Shown: positions 43,926-52,712, counted from the first letter of the stretch. The stretch is 64,000 nt of DNA from JBBQNJ01 sp038329845 (GCA_038329845.1 JBBQNJ010000001.1:1-64000); one strand, 5' to 3'. Notes: generated by a model not told the origin, from the letters alone. Numbers and translations are program-made.

Positions 43926-45065
43926 TCAGTCCGTCGAGTTCTCGTCGCGAAGATGTGGATTCTGCCGAAAGGTCGATGGAGTCATCCCGATGAATCGCCG
44001 AAAATCAGCGCTGAACCGCTTCGAATTCATAAATCCACACCGTCGGGCGATCTCCGGAATCTTCAAGGTGGTTTTCAAGAGCATCTGCCGGGCACGCTCC
44101 AGACGCACACGCCGGATTTCATCGTGAATCGTGAATTTGAGGATCGAATTGAATTGACGTTCGAGCGTGCGCCGCGACACCGCCAGATCCTCGGCCATCT
44201 GGTCGATTCGCATCGGGTCGCAGGCGTGGTCCTGGATGTATCGCAACGCCGCGGCGACATCGGCGTTGTCCACCGCCAGAACGTCGCTCGACGCCCGCAC
44301 CACGACGGTCTCGGGAAGAACCAGGATCGGCTGCGCGGGTGCCTCGCCCGTCCGAATGATTCGCTCCAGCACCTGCGCCGCGACCAACCCCAGTTGCCGC
44401 GCGTTGGGATCCACGCTCGACAACGGCACCGTCGCCAGCGTACACGCAACCTCGTCGTTATCTACCCCGACAATGGCGATATCCTGCGGAACTCGTAAAC
44501 CCGCCTGCTGGCAACGCTGGGTCAGCGCCATGCCATGATGATCGGTCACGGCCATGACTCCGCAGGGGTATTTCAAGGATCGAAGCCATTCGTCGGCCTC
44601 GACCGCCCAGATGTTGTCAATGACCGGCAGGGGCTGAGCAAATCCCGCGGCGACGATCGCCTGTCTGAACCCCTGCGCCCGCAGCTCGGCGAAATGCATC
44701 CCCGCCGAACTGCAAATGGCGAAGTGTCGAAACCCCTTCTGCAAGAAATGCTCTGCGGCCAATCGCCCCACCGCGATATTGTCCGGCAGGACCGATGGCA
44801 GCCGCTGATCCGGGCAACGCGAGGACGTGTTGACCGTCGGGACGCCCGTCCCGGCAAACGCCCCGACCACGTTAGAGGAAGCGGCCATAACGATCACCCC
44901 CGCAAGATTCTCTCGTTGCAGCAAATGCACGGCGGCCTTCAGCGTCGGCTCAGCCAGCGAAACGTTCGTGTAGCCGATGGCTCGCAGAAAGGACTGGGCA
45001 CCCAGAATGATTTCCCTGCCGTAATGCAGAGAGGTCGGTAGGGCCAGTGCGATTGATCCGGGCAT
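43926..45065 (-). CDS. XylR-type regulator: LacI-like sugar sensor plus AraC DNA-binding domain
   Basis: A 379-aa transcription factor. Residues about 5-265 are a periplasmic-binding-protein-type sensor (ALALPTSLHYGREIILGA, PTVNTSSR, DIAIVGVDNDEVACTL) as in XylR of E. coli and LacI proteins. The C-terminal ~105 residues form an AraC double helix-turn-helix (MAEDLAVSRRTLERQFNSIL and IPEIARRCGFMNSKRFSADFRRFIGMTPSTFR). Such proteins bind two direct repeats, one per AraC domain of a dimer, and activate sugar genes when the ligand binds. ATG 45065 is preferred; the earlier start (45104) would run through operator boxes. It lies in the middle of the CAZyme region and is the obvious owner of the TGTCGCAAA operators. 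Confidence 0.9.
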   Translation of the reverse strand: MPGSIALALPTSLHYGREIILGAQSFLRAIGYTNVSLAEPTLKAAVHLLQRENLAGVIVMAASSNVVGAFAGTGVPTVNTSSRCPDQRLPSVLPDNIAVGRLAAEHFLQKGFRHFAICSSAGMHFAELRAQGFRQAIVAAGFAQPLPVIDNIWAVEADEWLRSLKYPCGVMAVTDHHGMALTQRCQQAGLRVPQDIAIVGVDNDEVACTLATVPLSSVDPNARQLGLVAAQVLERIIRTGEAPAQPILVLPETVVVRASSDVLAVDNADVAAALRYIQDHACDPMRIDQMAEDLAVSRRTLERQFNSILKFTIHDEIRRVRLERARQMLLKTTLKIPEIARRCGFMNSKRFSADFRRFIGMTPSTFRQNPHLRDENSTD

Positions 45066-45077
45066 CGTGGCGTCTAT

Positions 45078-45086
45078 TGTCGCAAA
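45078..45086 (+). promoter_or_regulatory. extra TGTCGCAAA box near the regulator start
   Basis: A perfect TGTCGCAAA, 12 bp upstream of the first box of operator 1 and only 12 bp from the regulator's start codon. On the minus strand it overlaps a -10-like GACAAT, so occupancy may repress the regulator's own gene. Confidence 0.5.
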
Positions 45087-45089
45087 GTT

Positions 45090-45153
45090 TGTCGCAAAAC
45101 GCAACGTCTTGGACGCAATTTAAGCGTCACAATCAAAAAATCTGGGGTATAGT
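45090..45153 (+). promoter_or_regulatory. operator 1 and promoter P1 of the PEP-CTERM gene
   Basis: TGTCGCAAA (45090-45098) and GGACGCAAT (45111-45119) are 21 bp apart in direct orientation. A -10 (TATAGT, 45148-45153) follows after 28 nt; no good -35. Confidence 0.55.
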
Positions 45154-45190
45154 GATCATCGAACGAATGCCGTACGTTTTTCCGGAGTCC

Positions 45191-45256
45191 TGTCGCAAAG
45201 CGCACCTTAACTGTCGCATAATGGGCTGGACAACGCTGGGAAGAATAACGTAAGAT
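45191..45256 (+). promoter_or_regulatory. operator 2 and promoter P2 of the PEP-CTERM gene
   Basis: TGTCGCAAA (45191-45199) and TGTCGCATA (45212-45220) are 21 bp apart in direct orientation. The second box ends 6 nt before a -35 (TGGACA, 45227-45232), which is 18 nt from a -10 (TAAGAT, 45251-45256). This is the geometry of an AraC-type activator contacting RNA polymerase. The leader to ATG 45370 would be about 107 nt. Confidence 0.65.
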
Positions 45257-45369
45257 ACATCGTTACATTGTCATTTCAACGTTCGCAGTGCCCGAATGTC
45301 GGACATGCGAGAAAAATCAGTGTGGAGTACTCGACGCGGAAGCGTCAGGTTTTACATCGAGGAGAGCAG

Positions 45370-47985
45370 ATGCAGCAGCGAACTAATTCGTCTCTTTTGG
45401 CCACCCATCGAAAATCTTCCGCCCGCCTGGCGTTGTCCGCCTGCGCCAGCTTGGCGATGGCCAGCCTGATGCCCGCGATCGCAAGCGCTGCCGGCACGAC
45501 CTGGGACGGCGGAGCCGGCGCTGATACCAGTTGGGGCACGAATACCAACTGGGATACCGATACGCTTCCGGCCTTCGATGGGACCGATTCATTGACCGTG
45601 ACCGCTCCCTCCGGAGCGAATACCGCCCTGACGCTTGGCGCGGATCGATCCATCAGCCGTATCACCTTCGGCGGGGGTGCCACGCCGATCAGCCTCTCCG
45701 GCAACACGCTAACACTGGCCAGCACCACCACCGCAGCTAGCACAGGGAATGCTCTGTGGAACGCCAATACCGCCGACAACAAAACCGCGACAGTTAACTC
45801 CAATATCCTGCTTCAGTCTGGCAGTGCCGGCACCTACACCGGATACATCCGTGAAAATAGCAACTCCAGTGGCGGCACACGCTTCAACGGTGCGATCACC
45901 CAGGGCGCAGGCGAAAACTGGACGCTGAACTTCAGCCAAAATAGCGCACGGGGAAATTTCTTCCTCTCCAATGCCAGCAATTCCATCTCGGCAATCGTCG
46001 TCGAAAACACCAATCTTACTGCGGAAATCAGCGGTTCCTTCGGCGGAGGTTCACTTACGCTTAAGGGAGGAACTGTTGGTACAGCCGTCAGCGACTATTA
46101 CACCGCGCCAGTGACCAATAGCATTACACTAATCAATAACGCAGGTTGGGTTAGCCAGGTTCAAACCCGACTTACCGGTGCGTTGGCTCAGAGTAGCAAG
46201 ACTCTTACCTATGGCAACAATAGCACGCCTACCTTCAATACCTTGACCCGTTTGGAATATAGCTCAATCGCGGGGACGGGTTCGACCGTGTTGGCGGGCG
46301 GCTCAGTCGCTACGGCAACGATGAGTAATTTTACTAGCGGCACGCTCAACCTTGGCAGTTCCGGCGGTGGATGGGCTACGCTGGTGCTCGGTGGGGCTGC
46401 TGGGGACGTACCTACTTGGAGCGACTTCTCGGCGGCTCGCACTTACAGTGCTGCCGGTGGTACAGGGACTTGGCGAATCGATGCAGGAAACACCGGCGCA
46501 AACAATGCTCGCTTCGGCGGTTTCGCCGCCCGTGGGGCGGATCTTGTAATCCCCGCCAGCGGGAGCGGCCTCAGTAATACCACGTTCACATCGAACTTTG
46601 TTCTGGGCTCGGTCGCCACCCTGGATGGTGTCCGCTATGCCAACAACGCTGTCAATATCCAATCGGATATTGCTTATGGTGCGGTGGCCGGTGCCAATCG
46701 CTTCTTTATGGCAGCGCCAAACGAAGGCACCAGCAAGACGGCGACTCAGCTGGTCTTGACCGGTCCTGTTCATGAACTGTCAGGGCAGTTGACCGGCGAC
46801 AATGTCGTCATTTATCCCATGAGCCAAGCCAGTAGTCAGCAGGGCATTATCCGCATCTCCAACGCAACGAATAATTTAACTGGAACTTCGCGTTGGGTTT
46901 TAGGGGGCACTCGCAGTACCTTTACAACGCTCGGCGGCGGGTCGATCGCTAACCCAGCCAATATGGGTGACTATTCTTCAATCGTGCTAGTGTTCACCAG
47001 CGACGGCGCCTTCGGCGGTGCAACAGAAGTGAACGTTGCCAGCCAAGGTTCGTCAGGGACGCGGACCAGCGGCACGATGCTGTTTGAAGATACCAACGGC
47101 GCAGGTTCGACAACCTTTACCCGCAACTTTAATCTTCAAGAAAATACCATCGATCTCAGCCCCGCGTGGGGTTCCTATGGCGGCGATGTGATCTACACCG
47201 GCACGGCGACTATGGGAGGGATAGCCACCGGCGCTATCCAGTCAATTATCCACGTGCAGGCCGGCGCGATGAACCTCGGCGTAACCGCCGGTGCTGCCGC
47301 CACCATCACCAACAACATGACCGGCGCCACCACGTTCAACAAGAGCGGCAATGGCACTTTGGATATCCGCAACCTTACGCTCGGTGGCACGCAAACCAGC
47401 AATAGCTGGGAGGTTCGGGCGGGCACGCTGCTGGTTAATCAGGCGTTGGCGACGGGGACGGTCACGGTTGAGAGCGGTGGAACGCTCGGGGGCCGCGGGA
47501 CGATCAATGGGCTGACGACGATCAAATCCGGCGGAACGCTCGCCCCGGGCAACAGCCCCGGCGTGATTTCCATCACCGGCAATCTGGTGCTGAATTCCGG
47601 TTCAACAACCGCCATCCAGATCACCGGCACCACTCGCGACACGGACTACGACGGCGTGAATATCAGCGCATCCACCACCTACGGCGGGGCGCTGGCGATC
47701 GCAATTTCCGGATCGCTTTCAACTTATACTTACGACCTGTTCAATCTGACCAACGCGCCGACGGGCAACTTCAGCTCCGTTGACCTGACGGGCGCGATGG
47801 CCGGATCGCTGACCTACGACACCGGCGTCTGGTCGGGAACGTTCAGCGGCAATTCGGTGACCTTCACCAACAGCAGCGGTGATCTGTATATCAACGTCAT
47901 CCCGGAACCGACCGCCCTCGGACTGGTGGGCCTGGCCGGGTTCGGCCTGCTTGCCGGGCGGCGTCGGCGGGCGGAGCGAGTGTAA
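45370..47985 (+). CDS. PEP-CTERM protein with autotransporter-type beta-strand repeats
   Basis: An 871-aa exported protein. A long, Ser/Ala-rich signal (MQQRTNSSLLATH to ASLMPAIASAAG) leads to a repetitive Thr/Ser/Asn/Gly-rich beta-helix region with autotransporter-associated repeat motifs (WDGGAGADTSWGTN, AGTLLVNQALATGTVTVESGG, TLAPGNSPGVISITGN). The C-terminus is a PEP-CTERM sorting signal: VIPEPTALGLVGLAGFGLLAG followed by RRRRAERV. Such proteins are processed by exosortase and placed on the surface or in extracellular matrix. GAGGAG stands just before ATG 45370. Expression from two promoters with XylR-type operators ties it to polysaccharide use, perhaps as an adhesin or glycan scaffold. 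No exosortase gene is in the window. Confidence 0.88.
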   Translation: MQQRTNSSLLATHRKSSARLALSACASLAMASLMPAIASAAGTTWDGGAGADTSWGTNTNWDTDTLPAFDGTDSLTVTAPSGANTALTLGADRSISRITFGGGATPISLSGNTLTLASTTTAASTGNALWNANTADNKTATVNSNILLQSGSAGTYTGYIRENSNSSGGTRFNGAITQGAGENWTLNFSQNSARGNFFLSNASNSISAIVVENTNLTAEISGSFGGGSLTLKGGTVGTAVSDYYTAPVTNSITLINNAGWVSQVQTRLTGALAQSSKTLTYGNNSTPTFNTLTRLEYSSIAGTGSTVLAGGSVATATMSNFTSGTLNLGSSGGGWATLVLGGAAGDVPTWSDFSAARTYSAAGGTGTWRIDAGNTGANNARFGGFAARGADLVIPASGSGLSNTTFTSNFVLGSVATLDGVRYANNAVNIQSDIAYGAVAGANRFFMAAPNEGTSKTATQLVLTGPVHELSGQLTGDNVVIYPMSQASSQQGIIRISNATNNLTGTSRWVLGGTRSTFTTLGGGSIANPANMGDYSSIVLVFTSDGAFGGATEVNVASQGSSGTRTSGTMLFEDTNGAGSTTFTRNFNLQENTIDLSPAWGSYGGDVIYTGTATMGGIATGAIQSIIHVQAGAMNLGVTAGAAATITNNMTGATTFNKSGNGTLDIRNLTLGGTQTSNSWEVRAGTLLVNQALATGTVTVESGGTLGGRGTINGLTTIKSGGTLAPGNSPGVISITGNLVLNSGSTTAIQITGTTRDTDYDGVNISASTTYGGALAIAISGSLSTYTYDLFNLTNAPTGNFSSVDLTGAMAGSLTYDTGVWSGTFSGNSVTFTNSSGDLYINVIPEPTALGLVGLAGFGLLAGRRRRAERV

Positions 47986-47994
47986 TAGCCCCAT

Positions 47995-48031
47995 CAAGCC
48001 GGCTCGCGCCAGAGGGGCGCGAGCCGGCTTG
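47995..48031 (+). terminator. hairpin after the PEP-CTERM gene
   Basis: A perfect 16-bp GC-rich stem (CAAGCCGGCTCGCGCC and its complement) with a 5-nt loop begins 10 nt after the stop. There is no T-run, so termination may be partial or the stem may protect the mRNA end. Confidence 0.7.
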
Positions 48032-48069
48032 CTGAAAACTCCATGAAACCTTCGCATTGGAGTGTGTCT

Positions 48070-48930
48070 ATGCCAGCGCGTAAACGAACTTTCGCATTTA
48101 CGTTGATTGAACTGCTTGTTGTCATTGCTATTATAGCAATTTTGATCGCCCTGCTGTTGCCGTCGTTGAATAGGGCCCGTGAGCAGGCTAAGCAGGTTGT
48201 CTGCATGAGCAACCTGCGCCAGATCGCAATGGGATACAACCTGTACGCCGGTGAGAACAGGGGTTGGTATCCCGTCAGCATTGACGATCCCACTTTCTAC
48301 GGTTCATTCGTCCACTGGCGAGGGTACTACGGCGACGAATGGGCGCGCCAGAATGGGTTTTCGACGGCACCTCGACAGATGAACCCGGCGTACAATCGCT
48401 GCGTCCCTACAATGATCGCGCCGCGATATATCATGCCCGAGGTCTTTTTCTGCCCCAGCAATCAGCCGATCGACGGTCAGACCATGGACTTTGAATTCTG
48501 GCGAAGCTTCGCGGCGTTCCTCGACGACGGCACGAAGACCGCTGCTCAGTGGCAAACTGAAACTGGTGTTCATGTCTCCAACCCGGGCAATCGCTCGATC
48601 AGCTATCACATGCCTTCGCGGGGCGGCCCACGCAACAGCGGAATCCTGAGGTTTATCGGGCCCCTCCGTAATAGCGAGCGAGGTATTCTTCCCGTCGCGG
48701 TCGATCTTGTGAAGAACATCGATTCGGGATACGCAGGCGTCTCCGATCCAAGGAAGATGCCTGGGAGGCATAATGGTTCCTACAACATCGCCCGCTCAGA
48801 CGGGAGTGTGTATTCCGTCCGCATGTTCAAACGCACCGTCATGACCGACGTGTACTGCCCGTCGGATAACCATGGCAGCGTGAACGTGGTCTACGAAGGC
48901 TCTATCGGGGACCTGCGCCTGTTCGACTGA
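48070..48930 (+). CDS. prepilin-like protein with H-X9-DG signature
   Basis: A 286-aa protein of the planctomycete type II pseudopilin-like group. The leader MPARKRTFA is followed by the prepilin helix FTLIELLVVIAIIAILIALLLPSL; cleavage by a prepilin peptidase before the Phe is expected. The globular part has a C-terminal H-NGSYNIARS-DG element, the family's H-X9-DG motif. These proteins are abundant in Planctomycetes and thought to form pseudopili or extracellular fibres. ATG 48070 has GGAG 8 nt upstream; an earlier ATG at 48043 lacks one. It directly follows the PEP-CTERM gene and may be co-expressed by read-through. Confidence 0.88.
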   Translation: MPARKRTFAFTLIELLVVIAIIAILIALLLPSLNRAREQAKQVVCMSNLRQIAMGYNLYAGENRGWYPVSIDDPTFYGSFVHWRGYYGDEWARQNGFSTAPRQMNPAYNRCVPTMIAPRYIMPEVFFCPSNQPIDGQTMDFEFWRSFAAFLDDGTKTAAQWQTETGVHVSNPGNRSISYHMPSRGGPRNSGILRFIGPLRNSERGILPVAVDLVKNIDSGYAGVSDPRKMPGRHNGSYNIARSDGSVYSVRMFKRTVMTDVYCPSDNHGSVNVVYEGSIGDLRLFD

Positions 48931-49001
48931 AGGAACGGCGATACCCTTTTGAGAATCGCTCGTCCCTCAACCGGCGACCGTTCCCGTCATTCCCGTACTG
49001 G

Positions 49002-50249
49002 TCACAGCAATCGGTTGCTTGATTGCCGGGGCGTCAACGCAAGGATCTTGTTGATGATCTGATCGACGGTCACGCCCTCGGCGTCGGCGTTGAAGCTGGG
49101 GATGATCCGATGGCGCAGGGTCGGGGCGGCGACGGCGTCGATGTCGTCGAGCGTGACGTGCAGCCGACCGTGCATCATGGCCCGAGCCTTGCCGGCGAGG
49201 ATCATGTACTGCCCGGCCCGCGGCCCGGCGCCCCATTTGAGCCACTGGCGAACGAAGTCGCTGGCGTGCGGCTCGTTGGGACGCGTCGCCCGGACGATCT
49301 CCAGCACATAGTGAAAGACATGGTCTCCTACCGGCGTGCGGCGGATCAGGCGCTGAAGCGCGAGAATCCGATCCGCCGAAATCACCCGGCATACCGCCGG
49401 CTCGCTGATCCCCGTCGTCCGCCGCAGGATGCGCAGCTCGTCCTCGCGGGGGGGATACCCCACATGAACCATGAACATGAACCGATCGAGCTGGGCCTCG
49501 GGCAGTAAATACGTCCCCTCCTGCTCGATCGGATTCTGGGTGGCCAGCACGAAAAACGGGTCGGGCAGGGGCATCGTCCGGTTTCCGGCGGTCACCTCGT
49601 GTTCCTGCATCGCCTGCAACAACGCCGCCTGCGTTTTGGGCGGCGTGCGGTTGATCTCATCGGCAAGCAGCAGATTTGCGAAAATCGGGCCGGGAACAAA
49701 CTCGAATCGGCGGCGCCCGCTCTGGGGGTCTTCCTGCAGAACCTCGGTGCCGGTGATGTCGCTGGGCATCAGGTCGGGCGTGAACTGGATGCGCTGAAAG
49801 CTCAGCTCCATCGCCCGCGCCAGGGTGGAGATCAGCAGGGTCTTGGCCAGTCCCGGTGCCCCCTGCATCAGGCAATGCCCGCGGGCCAGCAAGGCGATCA
49901 GAACCAGCTCGATCACCTGGTCCTGGCCGACGATCACCTTGGCCAACTCGACGCGCAGCGCCCCGCACGCCTCGGTCAATCCCGCGGCGGCAATGAGATC
50001 CGACCCCCCTTCGTCGCTCAACGACGGCGCGGCGACATCCGATGCCGACACGCCGTTGCCGGAGCCGGACGCGGAAGCGGACGCGGCGTGGCCGGAGCCG
50101 GACACGGCGTGGCCGGAGCCGGACGCGGCGTGGCCGGAGCCGGACGCGAACGCAGCATGGCCGGACGCGGAAGCGGCGACTTCCGAGGCGCCTGTTTCGC
50201 CGCCGCCGGAAGCTCGATCGCCTTGATCACCCGGTTGCGGCTGGGTCAC
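49002..50249 (-). CDS. MoxR-family AAA+ ATPase
   Basis: A 415-aa chaperone-like ATPase. The first ~80 residues are a low-complexity Ser/Gly/Ala/His linker encoded by a 21-bp tandem repeat (SGSGHAA units). The AAA+ core has Walker A GAPGLAKT, the MoxR hallmark DLMPSDITGTEVLQ, Walker B LLADEINRTPP and sensor 1 in VLATQNPIEQEGTY, ending in a lid domain. MoxR proteins mature metal or VWA-domain proteins. Usually a DUF58 and VWA genes follow; here the next gene is convergent, so the partners must be elsewhere. It overlaps the end of the preceding anti-sigma-like gene by 4 bp, indicating an operon with the sigma factor. Confidence 0.92.
   Translation of the reverse strand: MTQPQPGDQGDRASGGGETGASEVAASASGHAAFASGSGHAASGSGHAVSGSGHAASASASGSGNGVSASDVAAPSLSDEGGSDLIAAAGLTEACGALRVELAKVIVGQDQVIELVLIALLARGHCLMQGAPGLAKTLLISTLARAMELSFQRIQFTPDLMPSDITGTEVLQEDPQSGRRRFEFVPGPIFANLLLADEINRTPPKTQAALLQAMQEHEVTAGNRTMPLPDPFFVLATQNPIEQEGTYLLPEAQLDRFMFMVHVGYPPREDELRILRRTTGISEPAVCRVISADRILALQRLIRRTPVGDHVFHYVLEIVRATRPNEPHASDFVRQWLKWGAGPRAGQYMILAGKARAMMHGRLHVTLDDIDAVAAPTLRHRIIPSFNADAEGVTVDQIINKILALTPRQSSNRLL
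50060..50165. repeat. 21-bp tandem repeat inside the moxR 5' end
   Basis: Four to five copies of a unit like GGCCGGAGCCGGACGCGGCGT encode the SGSGHAA linker repeats of the MoxR N-terminus. Copy number could vary without frameshift. Confidence 0.75.
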
Positions 50250-51223
50250 GGCTTGCTCACCTTCACCGACTGCACCACGGCATGATCGCCCTTGTCGTTA
50301 CCCCGGCGGATGAATCGCACGCCGATCCAGCGCTCGGCCTGTTCAGACAGATGATGCGGCCCGGCCCACAGCCGCTTGCCGTTCACCTCGACAACCGCAA
50401 ACTGTCGGCCCAGCACGATTCGCACCGTCATCTCCCGCGCCCGATCCATCTGCGCCTCGACCCGCTGGTCCGGCAAGACGACCTTCGCCGCCGCTCCTTG
50501 GATCAGCCAGACCAGTTCATGCGGGCTGGTGGCCCGGTCGGCGCTAAAATCCGGTTGATCGCTGATAAAAAGCTGCGGACTCACGTCATCGTTGTTCCGC
50601 GAGGTCTTAAACGATGCCTCGATCGCCAGCGGCTGCTCGGCCAGCGCCGGCTGCCTCCACACGATCGCTCCGCCGGCGAATCCCGAACCCACGACCGGCC
50701 CCGCCCGCAGCCCTTTGCCCGATTCCAGGGGTAGCGCTCCGACCGTCCGCCACACCGGCGACAGCGGCGAATCGAAGCTCGCGTCGAGAATCGTCGTGCC
50801 GAAATAGGTTCTCACCAGTGCGTCGATCCCCGCCGCCGCCGATGAATCGGTCGGCGCCCGCGGCATCATCCAGAAGACCAGTCCAACCAATAGCGCGACG
50901 ATGACCATCGCCCCGCCGACCGCGATAATCGTGCTGACGGGCACCCCGCTGGGCGCCGCGGCCTCGGTCTGCTGATCGGCGATGGCGCTCATCACTTTTC
51001 GCGTGAATCCCGGCCCGGGGCGGATCGACTTGTACTCTCGCCCGCTCTCGAGATCCTCTCGGGCCCGCAGAAGCATCGCGTATTCATCGTGAGCTTCGGC
51101 TTTGCCGTCCATCCCGCGCAATCGCTCCATCGCCTCGCGCCACGGGGGGCTTCCCGGCCCGGCGCGCAGCGCCTCGCTCAGCAACTCGATGAACTGCTCG
51201 GACTGCGGATCGATCGCCGTCAT
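50246..51223 (-). CDS. single-pass membrane protein, anti-sigma-factor-like
   Basis: A 325-aa protein with an N-terminal cytoplasmic helical part (about 1-90), one membrane helix (VSTIIAVGGAMVIVALLVG, about 94-117) and an external domain with LamG/concanavalin-like beta character (ILDASFDSPLSPVWRTVG, QPLAIEASFKTSRN). The arrangement, one gene downstream of a sigma factor and with a short cytoplasmic domain, is that of a transmembrane anti-sigma factor, but no classic zinc or RskA motif is visible. ATG 51223 is chosen; a GTG at 51304 would lie 4 bp after the sigma-factor gene. Confidence 0.65.
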   Translation of the reverse strand: MTAIDPQSEQFIELLSEALRAGPGSPPWREAMERLRGMDGKAEAHDEYAMLLRAREDLESGREYKSIRPGPGFTRKVMSAIADQQTEAAAPSGVPVSTIIAVGGAMVIVALLVGLVFWMMPRAPTDSSAAAGIDALVRTYFGTTILDASFDSPLSPVWRTVGALPLESGKGLRAGPVVGSGFAGGAIVWRQPALAEQPLAIEASFKTSRNNDDVSPQLFISDQPDFSADRATSPHELVWLIQGAAAKVVLPDQRVEAQMDRAREMTVRIVLGRQFAVVEVNGKRLWAGPHHLSEQAERWIGVRFIRRGNDKGDHAVVQSVKVSKP

Positions 51224-51308
51224 GTCTTTCTCGTCAAAGTCGCACCCGCCGGGGCCGGACGTCTTTCCCGTCATGTCCAACCGCCGGGGCCGGATGTCTT
51301 GCACGCCT

Positions 51309-52034
51309 TTACGCTTCGGTCCCGCCGATCATCTTGGCCAGCTTTTTCAGGCCGTGGAACATCCGCGACCGCAGCGTCACCGCCTTGGCCCCGGTGATCT
51401 CCTCCATCTCCGCGTAGCTTAAATCCTGGAACACCCCCAGCACGATCACTTCCTTCTGATCCACCGGCAGCCGCTCCAGCGCCTCGAGCACCCGGGCGAT
51501 CTCCTCCTGCTTTTCCAGATCGTCGGTCGCCCGCGATGCCACGCGACGAGGATCGCCGCTCATCTCCATCCCCTCGAGATTCAGTTCGGTGAGATTGCGA
51601 ATCGGCGAGCGCTTTCGCCGCCGGCTGGAGTTGATCGCCAGGTTGCGCGTGATGGTGAACAGCCAGGTGGAGAACTTCTGGGGATAGCGATAAGTGGCGC
51701 GGAAGCGGTACGCCCGCAGAAACACTTCCTGGGCGATCGACTCGACATCCTCGACGTTGCCGAGCATCCGGTAGAGATACGACAGCACTGCGGCGCTGTA
51801 GCGTTCGTAGATCAGCGTGTAGGCCTGGCGATCGTCCTGCTGGGTGCGGCGCATCAGGTCTTCATCGCTGGAGCGACCCAGGACCGCCGGGGCAAGCTCC
51901 GGTGCGGCCGATTCGGTCCGCGGCGGCGCGGCGGACGACCCGGTTCGCGACGGCACGGCGGCCGACCCGGCCGGCGGCGCGGCGCGCATCGGGGCGATCG
52001 GCGCGCCGGCGGGCTTCTCCATATTTCGGGCCAT
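51309..52034 (-). CDS. ECF-type RNA polymerase sigma factor
   Basis: A 241-aa sigma-70-family extracytoplasmic-function factor. A ~55-residue Ala/Pro-rich extension precedes region 2 (DRQAYTLIYERYSAAVLSYLYRMLGN and AQEVFLRAYR, KFSTWLFTITRNLAIN), and region 4 (ALERLPVDQKEVIVLGVFQDLSYAEMEEITG, VTLRSRMFHGLKKL) ends the protein. The long N-terminal extension is unusual. GAGG lies 6 nt before ATG 52034. The gene is divergent from rnpB and is followed by the anti-sigma-like protein and moxR. Confidence 0.92.
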   Translation of the reverse strand: MARNMEKPAGAPIAPMRAAPPAGSAAVPSRTGSSAAPPRTESAAPELAPAVLGRSSDEDLMRRTQQDDRQAYTLIYERYSAAVLSYLYRMLGNVEDVESIAQEVFLRAYRFRATYRYPQKFSTWLFTITRNLAINSSRRRKRSPIRNLTELNLEGMEMSGDPRRVASRATDDLEKQEEIARVLEALERLPVDQKEVIVLGVFQDLSYAEMEEITGAKAVTLRSRMFHGLKKLAKMIGGTEA

Positions 52035-52103
52035 GCGCCACCTCGTTCTCGAAGCCTCTTCGATCCTTGACTACGATTTATAACCTGCCCGACGCGGCGA
52101 TGC

Positions 52104-52109
52104 TATAAT
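52104..52109 (+). promoter_or_regulatory. rnpB -10 box TATAAT
   Basis: A perfect TATAAT, 6 nt before the 5' end of the RNase P helix P1 (52116). No consensus -35 at 17 bp. Confidence 0.7.
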
Positions 52110-52115
52110 AGACCC

Positions 52116-52540
<425 letters not shown>

Positions 52541-52543
52541 ACG

Positions 52544-52577
52544 AACCCCGGCCGACCCAGTCGTCCGGGGTTTGTTC
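52544..52577 (+). terminator. rnpB terminator
   Basis: AACCCCGG (52544-52551) pairs with CCGGGGTT (52565-52572), followed by TGTTC. Short stem, weak T-run. Confidence 0.65.
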
Positions 52578-52605
52578 ATTCATCGCCAATAAAAAAGCCT
52601 TTCTC

Positions 52606-52712
52606 TACCGATCGCGGGCCATAATGAGACTACCCCCTTGGAGATGCACGGGATAACCGTGCAGGTTCCGAGCCGTTGTGGATGTCTCACCGAAGGCCGC
52701 GAGCGGTATACC
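52606..52712 (+). mobile_element. MITE/REPIN-like palindromic element, copy A
   Basis: About 107 bp bounded by inverted ends (TACCG..CGCGGGCC and GGCCGCGAGCGGTATA), with a second inner inverted pair GAGAC/GTCTC. A diverged copy lies in inverted orientation at 59464-59570; the best-matching stretch is CGAGCC-TTGTGGATGTCTCA through GAAGGCCGCGAGCGGTATA. No coding capacity. Confidence 0.65.

Noticed and set aside
45047..45253. 68-codon plus-strand ORF between the regulator and PEP-CTERM genes
   Set aside because: It runs through both operators and promoter P1, has no ribosome site and no domain.
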